From the NCBI RefSeq assembly GCF_005502745.1, contig NZ_SCNL01000011.1, forward strand, positions 85,725 to 149,724: a DNA stretch of 64,000 nt, in the 5' to 3' direction. The notes below the pieces were generated by a model, which saw nothing but the letters and a program-made list of their open reading frames with translations, searched no databases and was not told the DNA's origin. Positions 17,728-26,886 of the stretch are shown piece after piece. Positions within the stretch are counted from its first letter, which is position 1; the number at the start of each line of letters is the position of its first letter. The translations under genes and the position numbers were made by a program. The DNA comes from Sphingomonas sp. 3P27F8 (GTDB lineage: Bacteria > Pseudomonadota > Alphaproteobacteria > Sphingomonadales > Sphingomonadaceae).

Positions 17728-19797
17728 TCAGCCCCGCAACACTTCCTTCGCCACCTTCGCCACATTGGCGATGGTGAACCCGAACTTGTCCTGGAGCTGG
17801 GCCGCCGGCGCCGATGCGCCATAGCCGTGCATGGTGACGGTGCGGCCCCGCGCGCCGACATAGCGATCCCAGCCCATTTCCGCGCCCATCTCGACCGCGA
17901 CACGCGCGGTCACCGCCGCCGGCAGCACGCTTTCCTTATAGGCGGCATCCTGCCGCTCGAAACGGAACCACGACGGCATGGAAACGACGCGGGCGGATAT
18001 TCCTTCCGCCTTCAGCTGTTCGTACGCACCGATCGCAAGCGAGACTTCGGACCCGCTGGCAATCAGGATAACCTGCGGATCGGCGCTGTCGGCGAGAACA
18101 TATGCGCCTTTATCCACGCCAGCGGCGCTGGCGTATTTGCCGCGGTCCAGCGTCGGCAGCGCCTGGCGGGAAAGGATCAGCGCTGCGGGATGCTGGCCGT
18201 CGCGCACGATTGCGCGCCATGCCTCGGCCACCTCGTTCGCGTCGGCCGGGCGAATCGTGTCGATCCCCGGCGTGGCGCGCATGATCGCGAGCTGCTCGAT
18301 CGGCTGGTGCGTCGGCCCATCCTCGCCCACGCCGATCGAATCGTGCGTGTAAATCCACGTGCTGCCGATTTCCATCAGCGCGGACAGCCGCACCGGCGGC
18401 CGCATGTAATCGAGGAATACGAAAAACGTGCTGCCGTAACCGCGCAGGCCCGACAACGTCATGCCATTCACCACGGCGCCCATGCCGTGTTCACGTACGC
18501 CGAAGTGAAAGTTCGCGCCGCCGTAGTTGCTCCCCTCGAACGAGGGCGCGCCCTTGATATCGGTCTTGGTTGAGGGGGCGAGATCGGCCGAGCCGCCGAT
18601 CAGCCACGGCACGCGCTTCGCGATCGCGTTGAGCACCTTGCCGCCGGCGTCGCGGCTGGCGATCCCCTTCTCGTCGGCGTCGAAGGTCGGGATATCTGCG
18701 TCCCAGCCATCGGGCAGCTTGCCCGCGAAGATCAGTTCCAGTTCGCGATAAAGATCCGGCTCGACCTCCTCATATTTCGCGAGCGTCGCCTGCCATTCCT
18801 CACGCAAGGGCCGGCCGCGCGCCGTCATCGCCTGCTCGAACGCTTCCTGCACCCCATCGGGGACGTAGAAATCCCTGGCCGGCCAGCCATACGCCTGCTT
18901 GGTCTTGGCGACATTCTCCGCGCCCAGCGGCTCGCCATGCGCCTTCTCGCTGCCCGCGCGGGGCGATCCCCAGCCGATCACCGAATGGACGACGATGAAG
19001 GTCGGGCGATCGTTGGTGGCGCGGAATGTTTCGAATGCCGCGGTCAGCGCCGGGATGTCGTTGGCGTCGTCCACATGAATGACGTTCCAGCCATATGCCT
19101 GGAAACGTTTGCCAACATCCTCGTCAAACGCGAGATCAGTGCCGCCCTCGATCGAGATGTGATTGGAATCGTAGATCCAGCACAGGTTGGACAGCTTCAG
19201 ATGACCGGCAAGGCTAGCCGCCTCGGCGGAAACGCCCTCCATCATGTCGCCGTCGCCGCACAGCGCGTAAACGTCATGGTCGAAAAGCGTGAAGCCGGGC
19301 TTGTTGTAGCGCGCCGCCAGCCAGCGCTCCGCGATCGCCATGCCTACCGAGTTGCCGCATCCCTGGCCCAGCGGACCGGTCGTCGTTTCGACACCGGTGG
19401 TGTGACGATATTCGGGGTGGCCGGGCGTTTTTGACCCAAGCTGCCGGAACGCCTCGATATCGGCGAGACTGACGGCGGGCTGGCCGGTCGGCTTGCCGTT
19501 CCGATCCAGTTCCCTGACCCCCGCGAGGTGAAGCAACGAATAGAGCAGCATCGATGCATGGCCCACCGACAGCACGAAGCGGTCGCGGTTCGGCCAGTCG
19601 GGCGTGGCTGGATCGTAACGCAGGAATTTCGTCCACAGCGCCCAGCCGACCGGCGCCAGCGCCATCGGGGTGCCGGGATGGCCCGAATTGGCCTTCTGCA
19701 CCGCATCCATCGACAGGGTGCGGATCGTATCGATCGCAAGACGGTCAGGGCTGCCGTCCTCGTGAATGCCGGTGGGTGCGGTGGCGGTGTCGGTCAT
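17728..19797 (-). CDS. tkt: Transketolase
   Basis: A 689-residue thiamine-diphosphate transketolase. Visible motifs include KANSGHPGTPMALAPVGWAL, GPLGQGCGNSVGMA, the ThDP-binding GDGDMMEGVSAEAASLAG and the pyrimidine-domain segment DSIGVGEDGPTHQPIEQLA. It moves two-carbon units in the non-oxidative pentose phosphate pathway. The start at MTDTATAPTG is used; the frame continues upstream without family similarity. Spacing to tal is 76 bp and to rpiA 71 bp, so the block may be one transcript or have internal promoters. Confidence 0.95.
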   Translation of the reverse strand: MTDTATAPTGIHEDGSPDRLAIDTIRTLSMDAVQKANSGHPGTPMALAPVGWALWTKFLRYDPATPDWPNRDRFVLSVGHASMLLYSLLHLAGVRELDRNGKPTGQPAVSLADIEAFRQLGSKTPGHPEYRHTTGVETTTGPLGQGCGNSVGMAIAERWLAARYNKPGFTLFDHDVYALCGDGDMMEGVSAEAASLAGHLKLSNLCWIYDSNHISIEGGTDLAFDEDVGKRFQAYGWNVIHVDDANDIPALTAAFETFRATNDRPTFIVVHSVIGWGSPRAGSEKAHGEPLGAENVAKTKQAYGWPARDFYVPDGVQEAFEQAMTARGRPLREEWQATLAKYEEVEPDLYRELELIFAGKLPDGWDADIPTFDADEKGIASRDAGGKVLNAIAKRVPWLIGGSADLAPSTKTDIKGAPSFEGSNYGGANFHFGVREHGMGAVVNGMTLSGLRGYGSTFFVFLDYMRPPVRLSALMEIGSTWIYTHDSIGVGEDGPTHQPIEQLAIMRATPGIDTIRPADANEVAEAWRAIVRDGQHPAALILSRQALPTLDRGKYASAAGVDKGAYVLADSADPQVILIASGSEVSLAIGAYEQLKAEGISARVVSMPSWFRFERQDAAYKESVLPAAVTARVAVEMGAEMGWDRYVGARGRTVTMHGYGASAPAAQLQDKFGFTIANVAKVAKEVLRG

Positions 19798-19868
19798 CAG
19801 GAAGCCTCGTTCGGGATCATGGTGGCGAACGCACCGGAGGGGCACGCGGTTGCCGATTCCCCGCCCCC

Positions 19869-20546
19869 TTAATCGCTCGGCCGGTCGCGTTCCAGCCGCG
19901 TAACGATGCCGGCGGCGGCAATATAGGCCGCATCAACCTCATCGAGGAACAATCCGTGCCCCAGAGCGCCCGGTATCGCGGCGATCATCGCGGCAAGCGC
20001 GCGCGGATCGGGTATCGCGGGAAAGCGGCAATCGGCGACGATATTGCCGTTATCGGTCTGATACGACGGCCGCACCGCCACGCGCGCGTCCAGTCGCTCG
20101 AGCGCGGCTGTCACCGATGCGCGCGCGAACGGCAGCACCTCCACCGGCACCTTGGCCGCGCCGATCGCCGTAACCCGCTTCGATCCGTCCGCGATCACGA
20201 CCATTCGACGCGAAGCCGCGGCAACCGCCTTTTCGCGCAGCATCGCCCCGCCGGCCCCCTTGATCGCGAACAACCGCGAATCGATTTCATCGGCACCGTC
20301 GATCGTGAGATCGAGCGCGGCGATCCGCGCGAAATCGAGCATCGTGATGCCCGCGGCGGCGGCAGCGGCGGCTGTGGCCTGGCTGGTGGCGACCGCCTCC
20401 ACCCTCAGCCCCATCGCCACGCGCCGCCCCAATGCCGCGATAGCAAAGGCCGCCGTGCTCCCGGTGCCGAGGCCGACGAGCATGCCGTCATCCACCTCCA
20501 GCACCGCCGCTTCGGCCGCAAGCCGCTTGTCGTCATCCCTGCTCAT
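19869..20546 (-). CDS. rpiA: Ribose-5-phosphate isomerase A
   Basis: A 225-residue RpiA. The conserved phosphate-binding loop is GLGTGSTAAFAI, the catalytic region is LTIDGADEID and KGAGGAMLREKAVA carries the active-site lysine. It interconverts ribose 5-phosphate and ribulose 5-phosphate, directly using the gnd product made by the neighbour two genes downstream. It is the first gene of the pentose-phosphate run on the minus strand and sits 17 bp downstream of the enoyl-CoA hydratase gene. Confidence 0.94.
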   Translation of the reverse strand: MSRDDDKRLAAEAAVLEVDDGMLVGLGTGSTAAFAIAALGRRVAMGLRVEAVATSQATAAAAAAAGITMLDFARIAALDLTIDGADEIDSRLFAIKGAGGAMLREKAVAAASRRMVVIADGSKRVTAIGAAKVPVEVLPFARASVTAALERLDARVAVRPSYQTDNGNIVADCRFPAIPDPRALAAMIAAIPGALGHGLFLDEVDAAYIAAAGIVTRLERDRPSD

Positions 20547-20563
20547 GCGGGGATGATAACCGC

Positions 20564-21454
20564 TCAGCTATATTTCTGCTCCTCCCACCACGGAACGAAG
20601 TCCGGCATGTTCGCCGAAACGCGATCGGGATAAACGGGCGAGCGTTTTTCCAGGAAAGAAGCGACGCCCTCCTGCGCATCGCCGGAGCGCCCGCGCGACA
20701 GAATCGCGCGGCTATCCACCTTGTGCGCGTCCATCGGGTGCGAAAAGCCAAGCCCTCGCCACAACATCTGCCGCGTCAGGGCGATGGAGACGGGCGCCGT
20801 ATTGTCGGCGATCTCGCGCGCCAGTTCGGTCGCACGCGCGATCAGCCGATCGCCGGGGATCACTTCCTTGACCAGACCACCCTTCAACGCCTCCGCCGCG
20901 TCAAAAACCCGGCCCGAATAACACCATTCTAGCGCCTGGCTGATACCCACCACGCGCGGCAGGAAAAAGCTGGACGCCGCTTCCGGCACGATGCCGCGCC
21001 GCGCGAAGACGAAGCCCATCCGCGCACTGTCACTGGCGAGGCGGATGTCCATCGGCAACGTCATCGTCGAACCGACGCCCACCGCCGGGCCGTTGATCGC
21101 CGCGATCACCGGCTTCAGGCACTCGAAGATGCGGAGCGTCAGCCGACCGCCGCCATCGCGGGCGCTGTCGCTCGAATAGCGCAGTTCGCCGTTCGGCCCG
21201 ACCGGCGATTCATCGCCGCGGCTTTCATAATCGAACGTCTTGGCGCCGCCCGACAGGTCCGCCCCGGCGCAGAATGCCCGCCCCTCACCCGTCACGATCA
21301 GCGCCCGCACATCGTCGTCCGCATCGACCCGGTCGAACGCGTGGATCATCTCCTGCATCATGCGGCCGGTGAATGCGTTGAGCTTTTCCGGGCGGTTCAG
21401 CGTGATCGTCGCGATCCCGTCCTGCGCCGCATAGCGAATCTGTTCGTAATCCAA
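20564..21454 (-). CDS. Enoyl-CoA hydratase/isomerase family protein
   Basis: A 296-residue crotonase-fold enzyme. FCAGADLSGG is the first oxyanion-hole segment, AINGPAVGVGSTMTLPMDIR the second, and the catalytic glutamate is in FARRGIVPEAASSFFLPR. Such proteins hydrate trans-2-enoyl-CoA in fatty-acid or amino-acid breakdown. The TTG at 21454 is chosen as start because AAAAGGAGA lies just upstream and homology begins at MDYEQIRY. The variable DYESRGDESPVGPNGE loop after the first motif is a sphingomonad-type insertion. Substrate chain length is unknown. Confidence 0.88.
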   Translation of the reverse strand: MDYEQIRYAAQDGIATITLNRPEKLNAFTGRMMQEMIHAFDRVDADDDVRALIVTGEGRAFCAGADLSGGAKTFDYESRGDESPVGPNGELRYSSDSARDGGGRLTLRIFECLKPVIAAINGPAVGVGSTMTLPMDIRLASDSARMGFVFARRGIVPEAASSFFLPRVVGISQALEWCYSGRVFDAAEALKGGLVKEVIPGDRLIARATELAREIADNTAPVSIALTRQMLWRGLGFSHPMDAHKVDSRAILSRGRSGDAQEGVASFLEKRSPVYPDRVSANMPDFVPWWEEQKYS

Positions 21455-21484
21455 GCCGCCTCTCCTTTTTCCTGTTTGGCGGCA

Positions 21485-21502
21485 CCATAACATTATTTAT
21501 GG
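21485..21502. promoter_or_regulatory. Inverted repeat upstream of enoyl-CoA hydratase
   Basis: CCATAA-CATTAT-TTATGG, a perfect 6-bp inverted repeat with a 6-base AT-rich spacer, lies 31 bp before the TTG start in an otherwise GC-rich stretch. It is positioned like an operator overlapping a promoter. The binding protein is unknown. Confidence 0.35.
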
Positions 21503-21554
21503 TGATCGGCGCAAGGGCGCGTCCATCCATGGCCAAAAGGACCGGCGGGGAAGA

Positions 21555-23078
21555 TCACGCCCCGACGAGCAGATGCTCCTTCGCGATCTTCTCTTTCCAC
21601 ACCAGCGGCGCGAGCTGGTGGACGTTGTTGCCCTCCGCATCGACCGCGACGGTGACGGGAAAGTCCTTCACCTCGAATTCGTAGATCGCTTCCATGCCGA
21701 GATCCTCGAACCCGACGACCTTCGATCCCTTGATCGCGCGCGCCACCAGATAGGCCGCGCCGCCGACCGCCATCAGATAGGCGCTCTCGTGATCTCGAAT
21801 TGCCTCGGTCGCCGCCGGGCCGCGCTCCGCCTTGCCGACCATCGCCAGCAACCCCTGCTCCAGCATCATGCGCGTGAACTTGTCCATCCGCGTCGCCGTG
21901 GTCGGGCCGGCCGGGCCGACCACTTCCTCGCCGACCGGATCGACCGGCCCGACATAATAAATGACGCGCCCCCTGAACTCGACGGGCAGTTGCTCGCCCT
22001 TGTCGAGCATATCCTTGATCCGCTTGTGCGCGGCATCGCGGCCAGTGAGCATCTTGCCGTTCAGCAGCAGCCGGTCGCCCTGCTTCCAGCTCTGAACCAC
22101 TTCCGGCGTCAGCGTGTCGAGATCGACGCGGATCGCGGCCTTGTCCGGCGTCCAGTTCACGTCCGGCCATTCGTCCAGCTTCGGCGCCTCGAGATAGGCC
22201 GGGCCGGAGCCGTCCAGCGTGAAATGCGCGTGGCGGGTCGCGGCGCAATTCGGGATCATCGCCACCGGCTTGCCCGCCGCATGGCACGGCGCGTCCATGA
22301 TCTTCACGTCGAGGATGGTCGCCAGGCCGCCCAGCCCCTGCGCGCCGATGCCCAGCGCGTTCACCTTGTCGAAAATCTCGATGCGCAACGCCTCGATATC
22401 GTTCTTCGGCCCACGCTCCTTCAGCGTCGCCATGTCGATCTGTTCCATCAGCGATTTCTTGGCCAGCAGCACGCAATGTTCCGCCGTGCCGCCGATGCCG
22501 ATGCCCAGCATCCCCGGCGGGCACCAGCCGGCGCCCATCTGCGGCAGCATCTCGAGCACCCAGTCGACAATCGAATCGCTGGGGTTCATCATCTTGAACT
22601 TGGACTTGTTCTCGCTGCCGCCCCCCTTGGCCGCGACGTCGATGTGGACGAGCGAGCCCGGCACCAGTTCGACGTGCAGCACGCTGGGCGTATTGTCCTT
22701 CGTGTTGCGGCGCGTGAAGGCCGGATCGGCGAGCACCGAGGCGCGCAACTTGTTCTGCGGGTTAAGATAGGCGAGCCGCACGCCTTCATCGACGACTTCC
22801 TGCAGGCTGCGCGAGATGTCGTCCAGCCGACAGTCCATGCCCCATTTCACGAACACGTTGACGATGCCGGTATCCTGGCAGATCGGACGATGCCCCTCGG
22901 CGCACATCCGGCTGTTCGTCAGGATCTGCGCAATCGCATCCTTTGCCGCCGGGGATTGCTCCGCCTCATAGGCGGTGCCCAGCGCGCGGATATAGTCCAT
23001 CGGATGATAGTAGCTGATGAACTGAAGCGCATCGGCGACGCTTTCGATGAGATCGGCGGTGCGGATCGTCGTGGTCAT
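21555..23078 (-). CDS. Class I (iron-sulfur) fumarate hydratase
   Basis: A 507-residue [4Fe-4S] fumarase of the FumA/FumB type. The three cluster cysteines are likely C67 (HRPICQDTG), C186 (GAGWCPPGM) and C278 (MIPNCAATRH). The C-terminal half carries GRDAAHKRI and GPVDPVGEEVVGPAGPTTA. It hydrates fumarate to malate in the TCA cycle and is sensitive to oxidants. It lies downstream of the thioesterase and proS genes on the same strand. The single-polypeptide form of about 500 residues matches the usual FumA length. Confidence 0.93.
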   Translation of the reverse strand: MTTTIRTADLIESVADALQFISYYHPMDYIRALGTAYEAEQSPAAKDAIAQILTNSRMCAEGHRPICQDTGIVNVFVKWGMDCRLDDISRSLQEVVDEGVRLAYLNPQNKLRASVLADPAFTRRNTKDNTPSVLHVELVPGSLVHIDVAAKGGGSENKSKFKMMNPSDSIVDWVLEMLPQMGAGWCPPGMLGIGIGGTAEHCVLLAKKSLMEQIDMATLKERGPKNDIEALRIEIFDKVNALGIGAQGLGGLATILDVKIMDAPCHAAGKPVAMIPNCAATRHAHFTLDGSGPAYLEAPKLDEWPDVNWTPDKAAIRVDLDTLTPEVVQSWKQGDRLLLNGKMLTGRDAAHKRIKDMLDKGEQLPVEFRGRVIYYVGPVDPVGEEVVGPAGPTTATRMDKFTRMMLEQGLLAMVGKAERGPAATEAIRDHESAYLMAVGGAAYLVARAIKGSKVVGFEDLGMEAIYEFEVKDFPVTVAVDAEGNNVHQLAPLVWKEKIAKEHLLVGA

Positions 23079-23094
23079 GGCTGATATCCTGTGA

Positions 23095-23517
23095 TTACTG
23101 GCGGTCGATCACCGCGGCTGTCATGCGGGAAAGGCAGATGAGCTTGCCGGCATCATCCTCGATGCGGATCGTCCACACCTGGGTCGAGCGACCGAGCATT
23201 TCCGCGGTGGCGGTGGCGTGGACATGACCCGACATGGCCGGGCGCAGGTGATTGGCGTTGATCTCCAGCCCGACCGTCACCTTTTCCGGTGGCACCGCCA
23301 TCGACCCGGCGACCGACGCCAGCGTTTCAGCGAGCACCACCGACGCGCCGCCATGGAGCCGGCCGAACGGCTGATGCGTGCGCGCATCGACCGGCATCCG
23401 CGCCCGCATCCAGTCCTCGCCATAATCGGTGAACTCGATCCCGACGAGGCCGGGCAGCGCCTTCGCGCCCAACTCGGTGAGTTGCGCCAGATCGATCGGG
23501 TGTGTCCAGATCGCCAT
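23095..23517 (-). CDS. Hotdog-fold acyl-CoA thioesterase (PaaI/YdiI-like)
   Basis: A 140-residue hotdog protein with the thioesterase signature PFGRLHGGASVVLAETLASVAG, in which the glutamate of LAET is the likely catalytic residue, and the following EINANHLRPAMSG strand. Related enzymes (YdiI, MenI, PaaI) hydrolyse acyl-CoA or aryl-CoA thioesters in the cytoplasm. The ATG at 23517 overlaps the proS stop by one base (TGATG), implying reinitiation; a TTG directly before it is also possible. The substrate is not predictable. Confidence 0.86.
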   Translation of the reverse strand: MAIWTHPIDLAQLTELGAKALPGLVGIEFTDYGEDWMRARMPVDARTHQPFGRLHGGASVVLAETLASVAGSMAVPPEKVTVGLEINANHLRPAMSGHVHATATAEMLGRSTQVWTIRIEDDAGKLICLSRMTAAVIDRQ

Positions 23518-25049
23518 CAATATGATCTCCCGATCAGCACCCGCTCGACAGCTGGCTGTCCGCTGAAGATACAGCTCGCGCCATCCGCATCCTGGCCCGT
23601 CGGCGCGTTGCGGATCGTCAGTTTCAGCGCCTTCAGACGCTCCACCACCTGATCGAGCGCAGCCCCGGTCGGGCGCGACCAGGCGACGTTCGCCCAGCCG
23701 GGCTTGCGCGCGGATTCGGCGAACATCGCCTCAACCCCGGCCCAGTCCTCGACGCGCGCGATATTATCGTGCAGCCGCGCCCTGGCTTCGGCGTGAAGCG
23801 CGGCCTGGATTTCCTCCAGCATGCCGGCCGCGTCGCGGGCGAACGCATCGCGGGGGGTGATCCGGCTGTCGAGCTTGCCATCCTCGCGATACAGCGCGTC
23901 GCGGCGCAGGACCGAGACATTCCCGCCCGCCACGTCGCGACCGCCGACCTCGATCACCAGGGGCGCACCCTTCTTCACCCAGCCCCAGCGCTTGTTCGCC
24001 GCCTTCGCGGGCTTGAGATCGAGCAGCGCGCGCACCGGCTCGCCCAGCGCCGAAAGCTTCGCCAGTTCGCCCTGCAGCGCACGACAATAATCGACAATCG
24101 CGGCATCCTCGGGCTGATCGCGCAGCATCGGCACGATCACGACCTGCCACGGCGCGATCTTCGGCGGCACGCGCAGGCCATCATCGTCGCCATGCACCAT
24201 GATGATGCCGCCGATCATCCGCGTGGAGACGCCCCAGCTCGTCGTATTGGCGAATTCCAGCTCGCCCTCCGCATTCTGGAAGCGGATATTCTGCGCATGC
24301 GCGAAATTGGTGCCGAGGAAGTGCGAGGTGCCGGCCTGCAGCGCCTTGCCGTCCTGCATCATCGCTTCGATCGAATACGTCGCCACAGCGCCGGGAAACC
24401 GCTCGTTCTCCGGCTTCTCGCCCGCGATCACCGGCAGCGCCAGATCGTCCTCCGCGAAGCTGCGATAGACCTCCAGCATCTTCAGCGTTTCCTCGCGCGC
24501 CTCATCGGCGCTGGCATGGGCGGTATGCCCTTCCTGCCAGAGGAACTCGGCGGTGCGCAAAAACATGCGCGTGCGCATTTCCCAGCGCACCACGTTCGCC
24601 CACTGGTTGATGAGCACCGGCAAGTCGCGCCACGACTGCACCCAGCGTGCGAATGCGGTGCCGATCACCGTTTCGCTGGTCGGGCGCACGACCAGCGGCT
24701 CCTCCAGCTTCGCCTCCGGGTCGGGCATCAACCCGCCCTTTCCGTCCGCGATCAGTCGGTGATGCGTGACGACCGCCATCTCCTTGGCGAAGCCATCGAC
24801 ATGCTCGGCCTCCTTCTCGAAATAGGAAAGCGGGATGAAGAGCGGGAAATAGCAATTCTCGTGGCCGGTCGCCTTGATGCGATCGTCGAGCAGGCGCTGG
24901 ATGCGTTCCCAGATCCCATATCCCCACGGCCGGATCACCATGCAGCCCCGCACGCCCGATTCCTCGGCCATGTCGGCTTCGGCGATGACGGTTTGATACC
25001 ATTGCGCGAAATCGGCGTCGCGCGTGACGGAAAGGGCGTGCTTTATCAT
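23517..25049 (-). CDS. proS: Prolyl-tRNA synthetase, archaeal/eukaryotic type
   Basis: A 510-residue class II aminoacyl-tRNA synthetase. Motif 2 context reads VVRPTSETVIG and then NVVRWEMRTRMFLRTAEFLW, with WQEGHTAHASADEA after it, which is the archaeal/eukaryotic ProRS pattern. The bacterial-type editing insertion is absent and the archaeal-type C-terminal extension is present. It charges tRNA-Pro. Type 3 ProRS is also found in some other bacteria, including sphingomonads as far as I recall. It is followed by a coupled thioesterase gene. Confidence 0.92.
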   Translation of the reverse strand: MIKHALSVTRDADFAQWYQTVIAEADMAEESGVRGCMVIRPWGYGIWERIQRLLDDRIKATGHENCYFPLFIPLSYFEKEAEHVDGFAKEMAVVTHHRLIADGKGGLMPDPEAKLEEPLVVRPTSETVIGTAFARWVQSWRDLPVLINQWANVVRWEMRTRMFLRTAEFLWQEGHTAHASADEAREETLKMLEVYRSFAEDDLALPVIAGEKPENERFPGAVATYSIEAMMQDGKALQAGTSHFLGTNFAHAQNIRFQNAEGELEFANTTSWGVSTRMIGGIIMVHGDDDGLRVPPKIAPWQVVIVPMLRDQPEDAAIVDYCRALQGELAKLSALGEPVRALLDLKPAKAANKRWGWVKKGAPLVIEVGGRDVAGGNVSVLRRDALYREDGKLDSRITPRDAFARDAAGMLEEIQAALHAEARARLHDNIARVEDWAGVEAMFAESARKPGWANVAWSRPTGAALDQVVERLKALKLTIRNAPTGQDADGASCIFSGQPAVERVLIGRSY

Positions 25050-25149
25050 ATCGCGCGCGCTTACCGCGCGAACGGTGCTTCGTCACCTGCGGACTTGCAG
25101 GCCGGGTCACCGCTTGAAGGGCGATCGCGCTTCGGCCACGATAGTGGCC

Positions 25150-26886
25150 ATGCACCACGCCTTCATTCCCGCAGCCCTGCTGCTCATCGCCGCCGCGCCC
25201 GCCCCCAATGCGACCGACCGGCAGTTCGACCGTATCTGGCAAGACGAGTGGGCATGGCGCGAGAAGGAGGGGATCGCGGAGCGCGCGCCCGGCACGATCG
25301 ATGCGCATATCGCCGACGATTCGGCCGCCGCCCACGCGCGCCGCCTGAGCCACTGGCAGGCAGTGCTCAAACAGCTCGATGCGGTCGAATCCGGGAAGCT
25401 CTCGCCCGACACGCTGACCGACTGGCAGGTCTATCGCGCGCAGATCGCCAGCCAGATCGACGACGAAACCTTCCGCGAATTCGAAAAACCGGTGAACGGC
25501 GACAGCGCCTTCTGGTCGGACCTTCCCTCCGCCGCGCGCGCCGATTTCGCCAACGGCGAGCGTGATTACCGCGCCTACCTCTCCTGGCTGGGCGATATCC
25601 CGCGCTTCTTCACTCAGGAAACGGACAATATGAAAGCCGGGCTTGCACGCGGCTTCACCCCGCCCGCGATCGTGATGCAGGGCCGCGACAAGGGCGTCGC
25701 CGACATCGCCGGCGCGACGGACCCGACCAAGGTCGCCTATTACGAACCGTTCGCCAAGCTGCCCGCGACGATCCCGCAGGCGACGCAGGCCGAACTGCGC
25801 GCCGCTGCGCGCAAAGTGATCGCCGAGCAGGTGATTCCGGCGCACCAGAAGCTGCTCGCGTTCCTGCGGACCAGCTATTTTCCCGGGCTTACCAAAGAGC
25901 TTGGCGCTGACAAATATCCGAACGGCAAGGCTTACTACCAAAGCCGCATCCGCGTTTACACCACCACGAACATGAGCCCGGAAGAGATTCACAGGTTCGG
26001 CCTGGCGGAAGTGGCGAAGATCCGCGCGGAGATGGAGAAGGCGCGGACCGATGCCGGCTTCAGGGGCGATCTGCCCGCTTTCCTGAAATTCGTGCGTGAC
26101 GATCCGCAATTCCACCCGACCACCGGCGATCAGTTGCTTAAGGAAGCGGCCTGGCATGCCAAGCGCTTCGACGGCATGGCCGCGAAATGGTTTGGCCGGC
26201 TGCCGCGCCAGCGCTTCGCGATCGTCGAAGTGCCGCCGGAGGTGGCGCCATATTATACGGCGGGACGCGGCGGACCGGGCGTGTACCTCGTCAACACCTA
26301 TGACCCGCAATCGCGCTCGCTGCCGCAGCTTCCCGCACTGACGCTGCATGAAAGCGCGCCGGGCCACGCCTTCCAGATGCCACTGGCGGCTGAAAACAAG
26401 GCACTCAAGCCATTCCGCCGCAACAGCTACATCTCCGCTTATGGTGAAGGCTGGGCGCTGTACACCGAGCGGCTGGGCGACGAGATGGGCTTCTATCGCA
26501 CGCCATACGAGCGGTTCGGGATGCTTTCCTACCAGATGTGGCGTGCGGCGCGGCTGGTGGTCGATACCGGCATTCACACCCGGGGATGGACGCGCGAACA
26601 GGCGCAGCAATTCCTGCGCGACAATACCGCGCTGCCGGAGCGCGAGATCGTTTCCGAGGTCGATCGCTATATCGGCTGGCCGGGGCAGGCGCTGTCTTAC
26701 TATCTTGGCGAGCAGGCGATCCTGAAGGCGCGGGCCAAGGCGCAACACGCGCTGGGCGCGAAATTCGATATCCGCAATTTCCACGATACGGTGCTGTCGC
26801 TCGGCTCCGTGCCATTGCCGGTGCTGGAAGCACGGATCGATCGCTTCATCGCGGAGGGCGGCCACTCCCCCTATCCGAAGGACTGA
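25150..26886 (+). CDS. Exported DUF885-family metallopeptidase-like protein
   Basis: A 578-residue DUF885 protein. The start at 25150 gives a short signal peptide (MHHAFIPAALLLIAAAPAPNA). The conserved metal site is LHESAPGHAFQ near residues 400-410, with the third ligand glutamate in YGEGWALYTERL. DUF885 proteins are predicted zinc peptidases of the periplasm related to the M2/M3 fold; substrates are unknown. The 3' end overlaps the convergent mobA gene by 41 bp. The frame is open further upstream but lies antisense to the proS start region. Confidence 0.88.
   Translation: MHHAFIPAALLLIAAAPAPNATDRQFDRIWQDEWAWREKEGIAERAPGTIDAHIADDSAAAHARRLSHWQAVLKQLDAVESGKLSPDTLTDWQVYRAQIASQIDDETFREFEKPVNGDSAFWSDLPSAARADFANGERDYRAYLSWLGDIPRFFTQETDNMKAGLARGFTPPAIVMQGRDKGVADIAGATDPTKVAYYEPFAKLPATIPQATQAELRAAARKVIAEQVIPAHQKLLAFLRTSYFPGLTKELGADKYPNGKAYYQSRIRVYTTTNMSPEEIHRFGLAEVAKIRAEMEKARTDAGFRGDLPAFLKFVRDDPQFHPTTGDQLLKEAAWHAKRFDGMAAKWFGRLPRQRFAIVEVPPEVAPYYTAGRGGPGVYLVNTYDPQSRSLPQLPALTLHESAPGHAFQMPLAAENKALKPFRRNSYISAYGEGWALYTERLGDEMGFYRTPYERFGMLSYQMWRAARLVVDTGIHTRGWTREQAQQFLRDNTALPEREIVSEVDRYIGWPGQALSYYLGEQAILKARAKAQHALGAKFDIRNFHDTVLSLGSVPLPVLEARIDRFIAEGGHSPYPKD

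Noticed and set aside
24502..26865. 787-codon minus-strand ORF opposite the DUF885 gene
   Set aside because: Mirror of a well-supported gene and the proS 5' part; no motifs.
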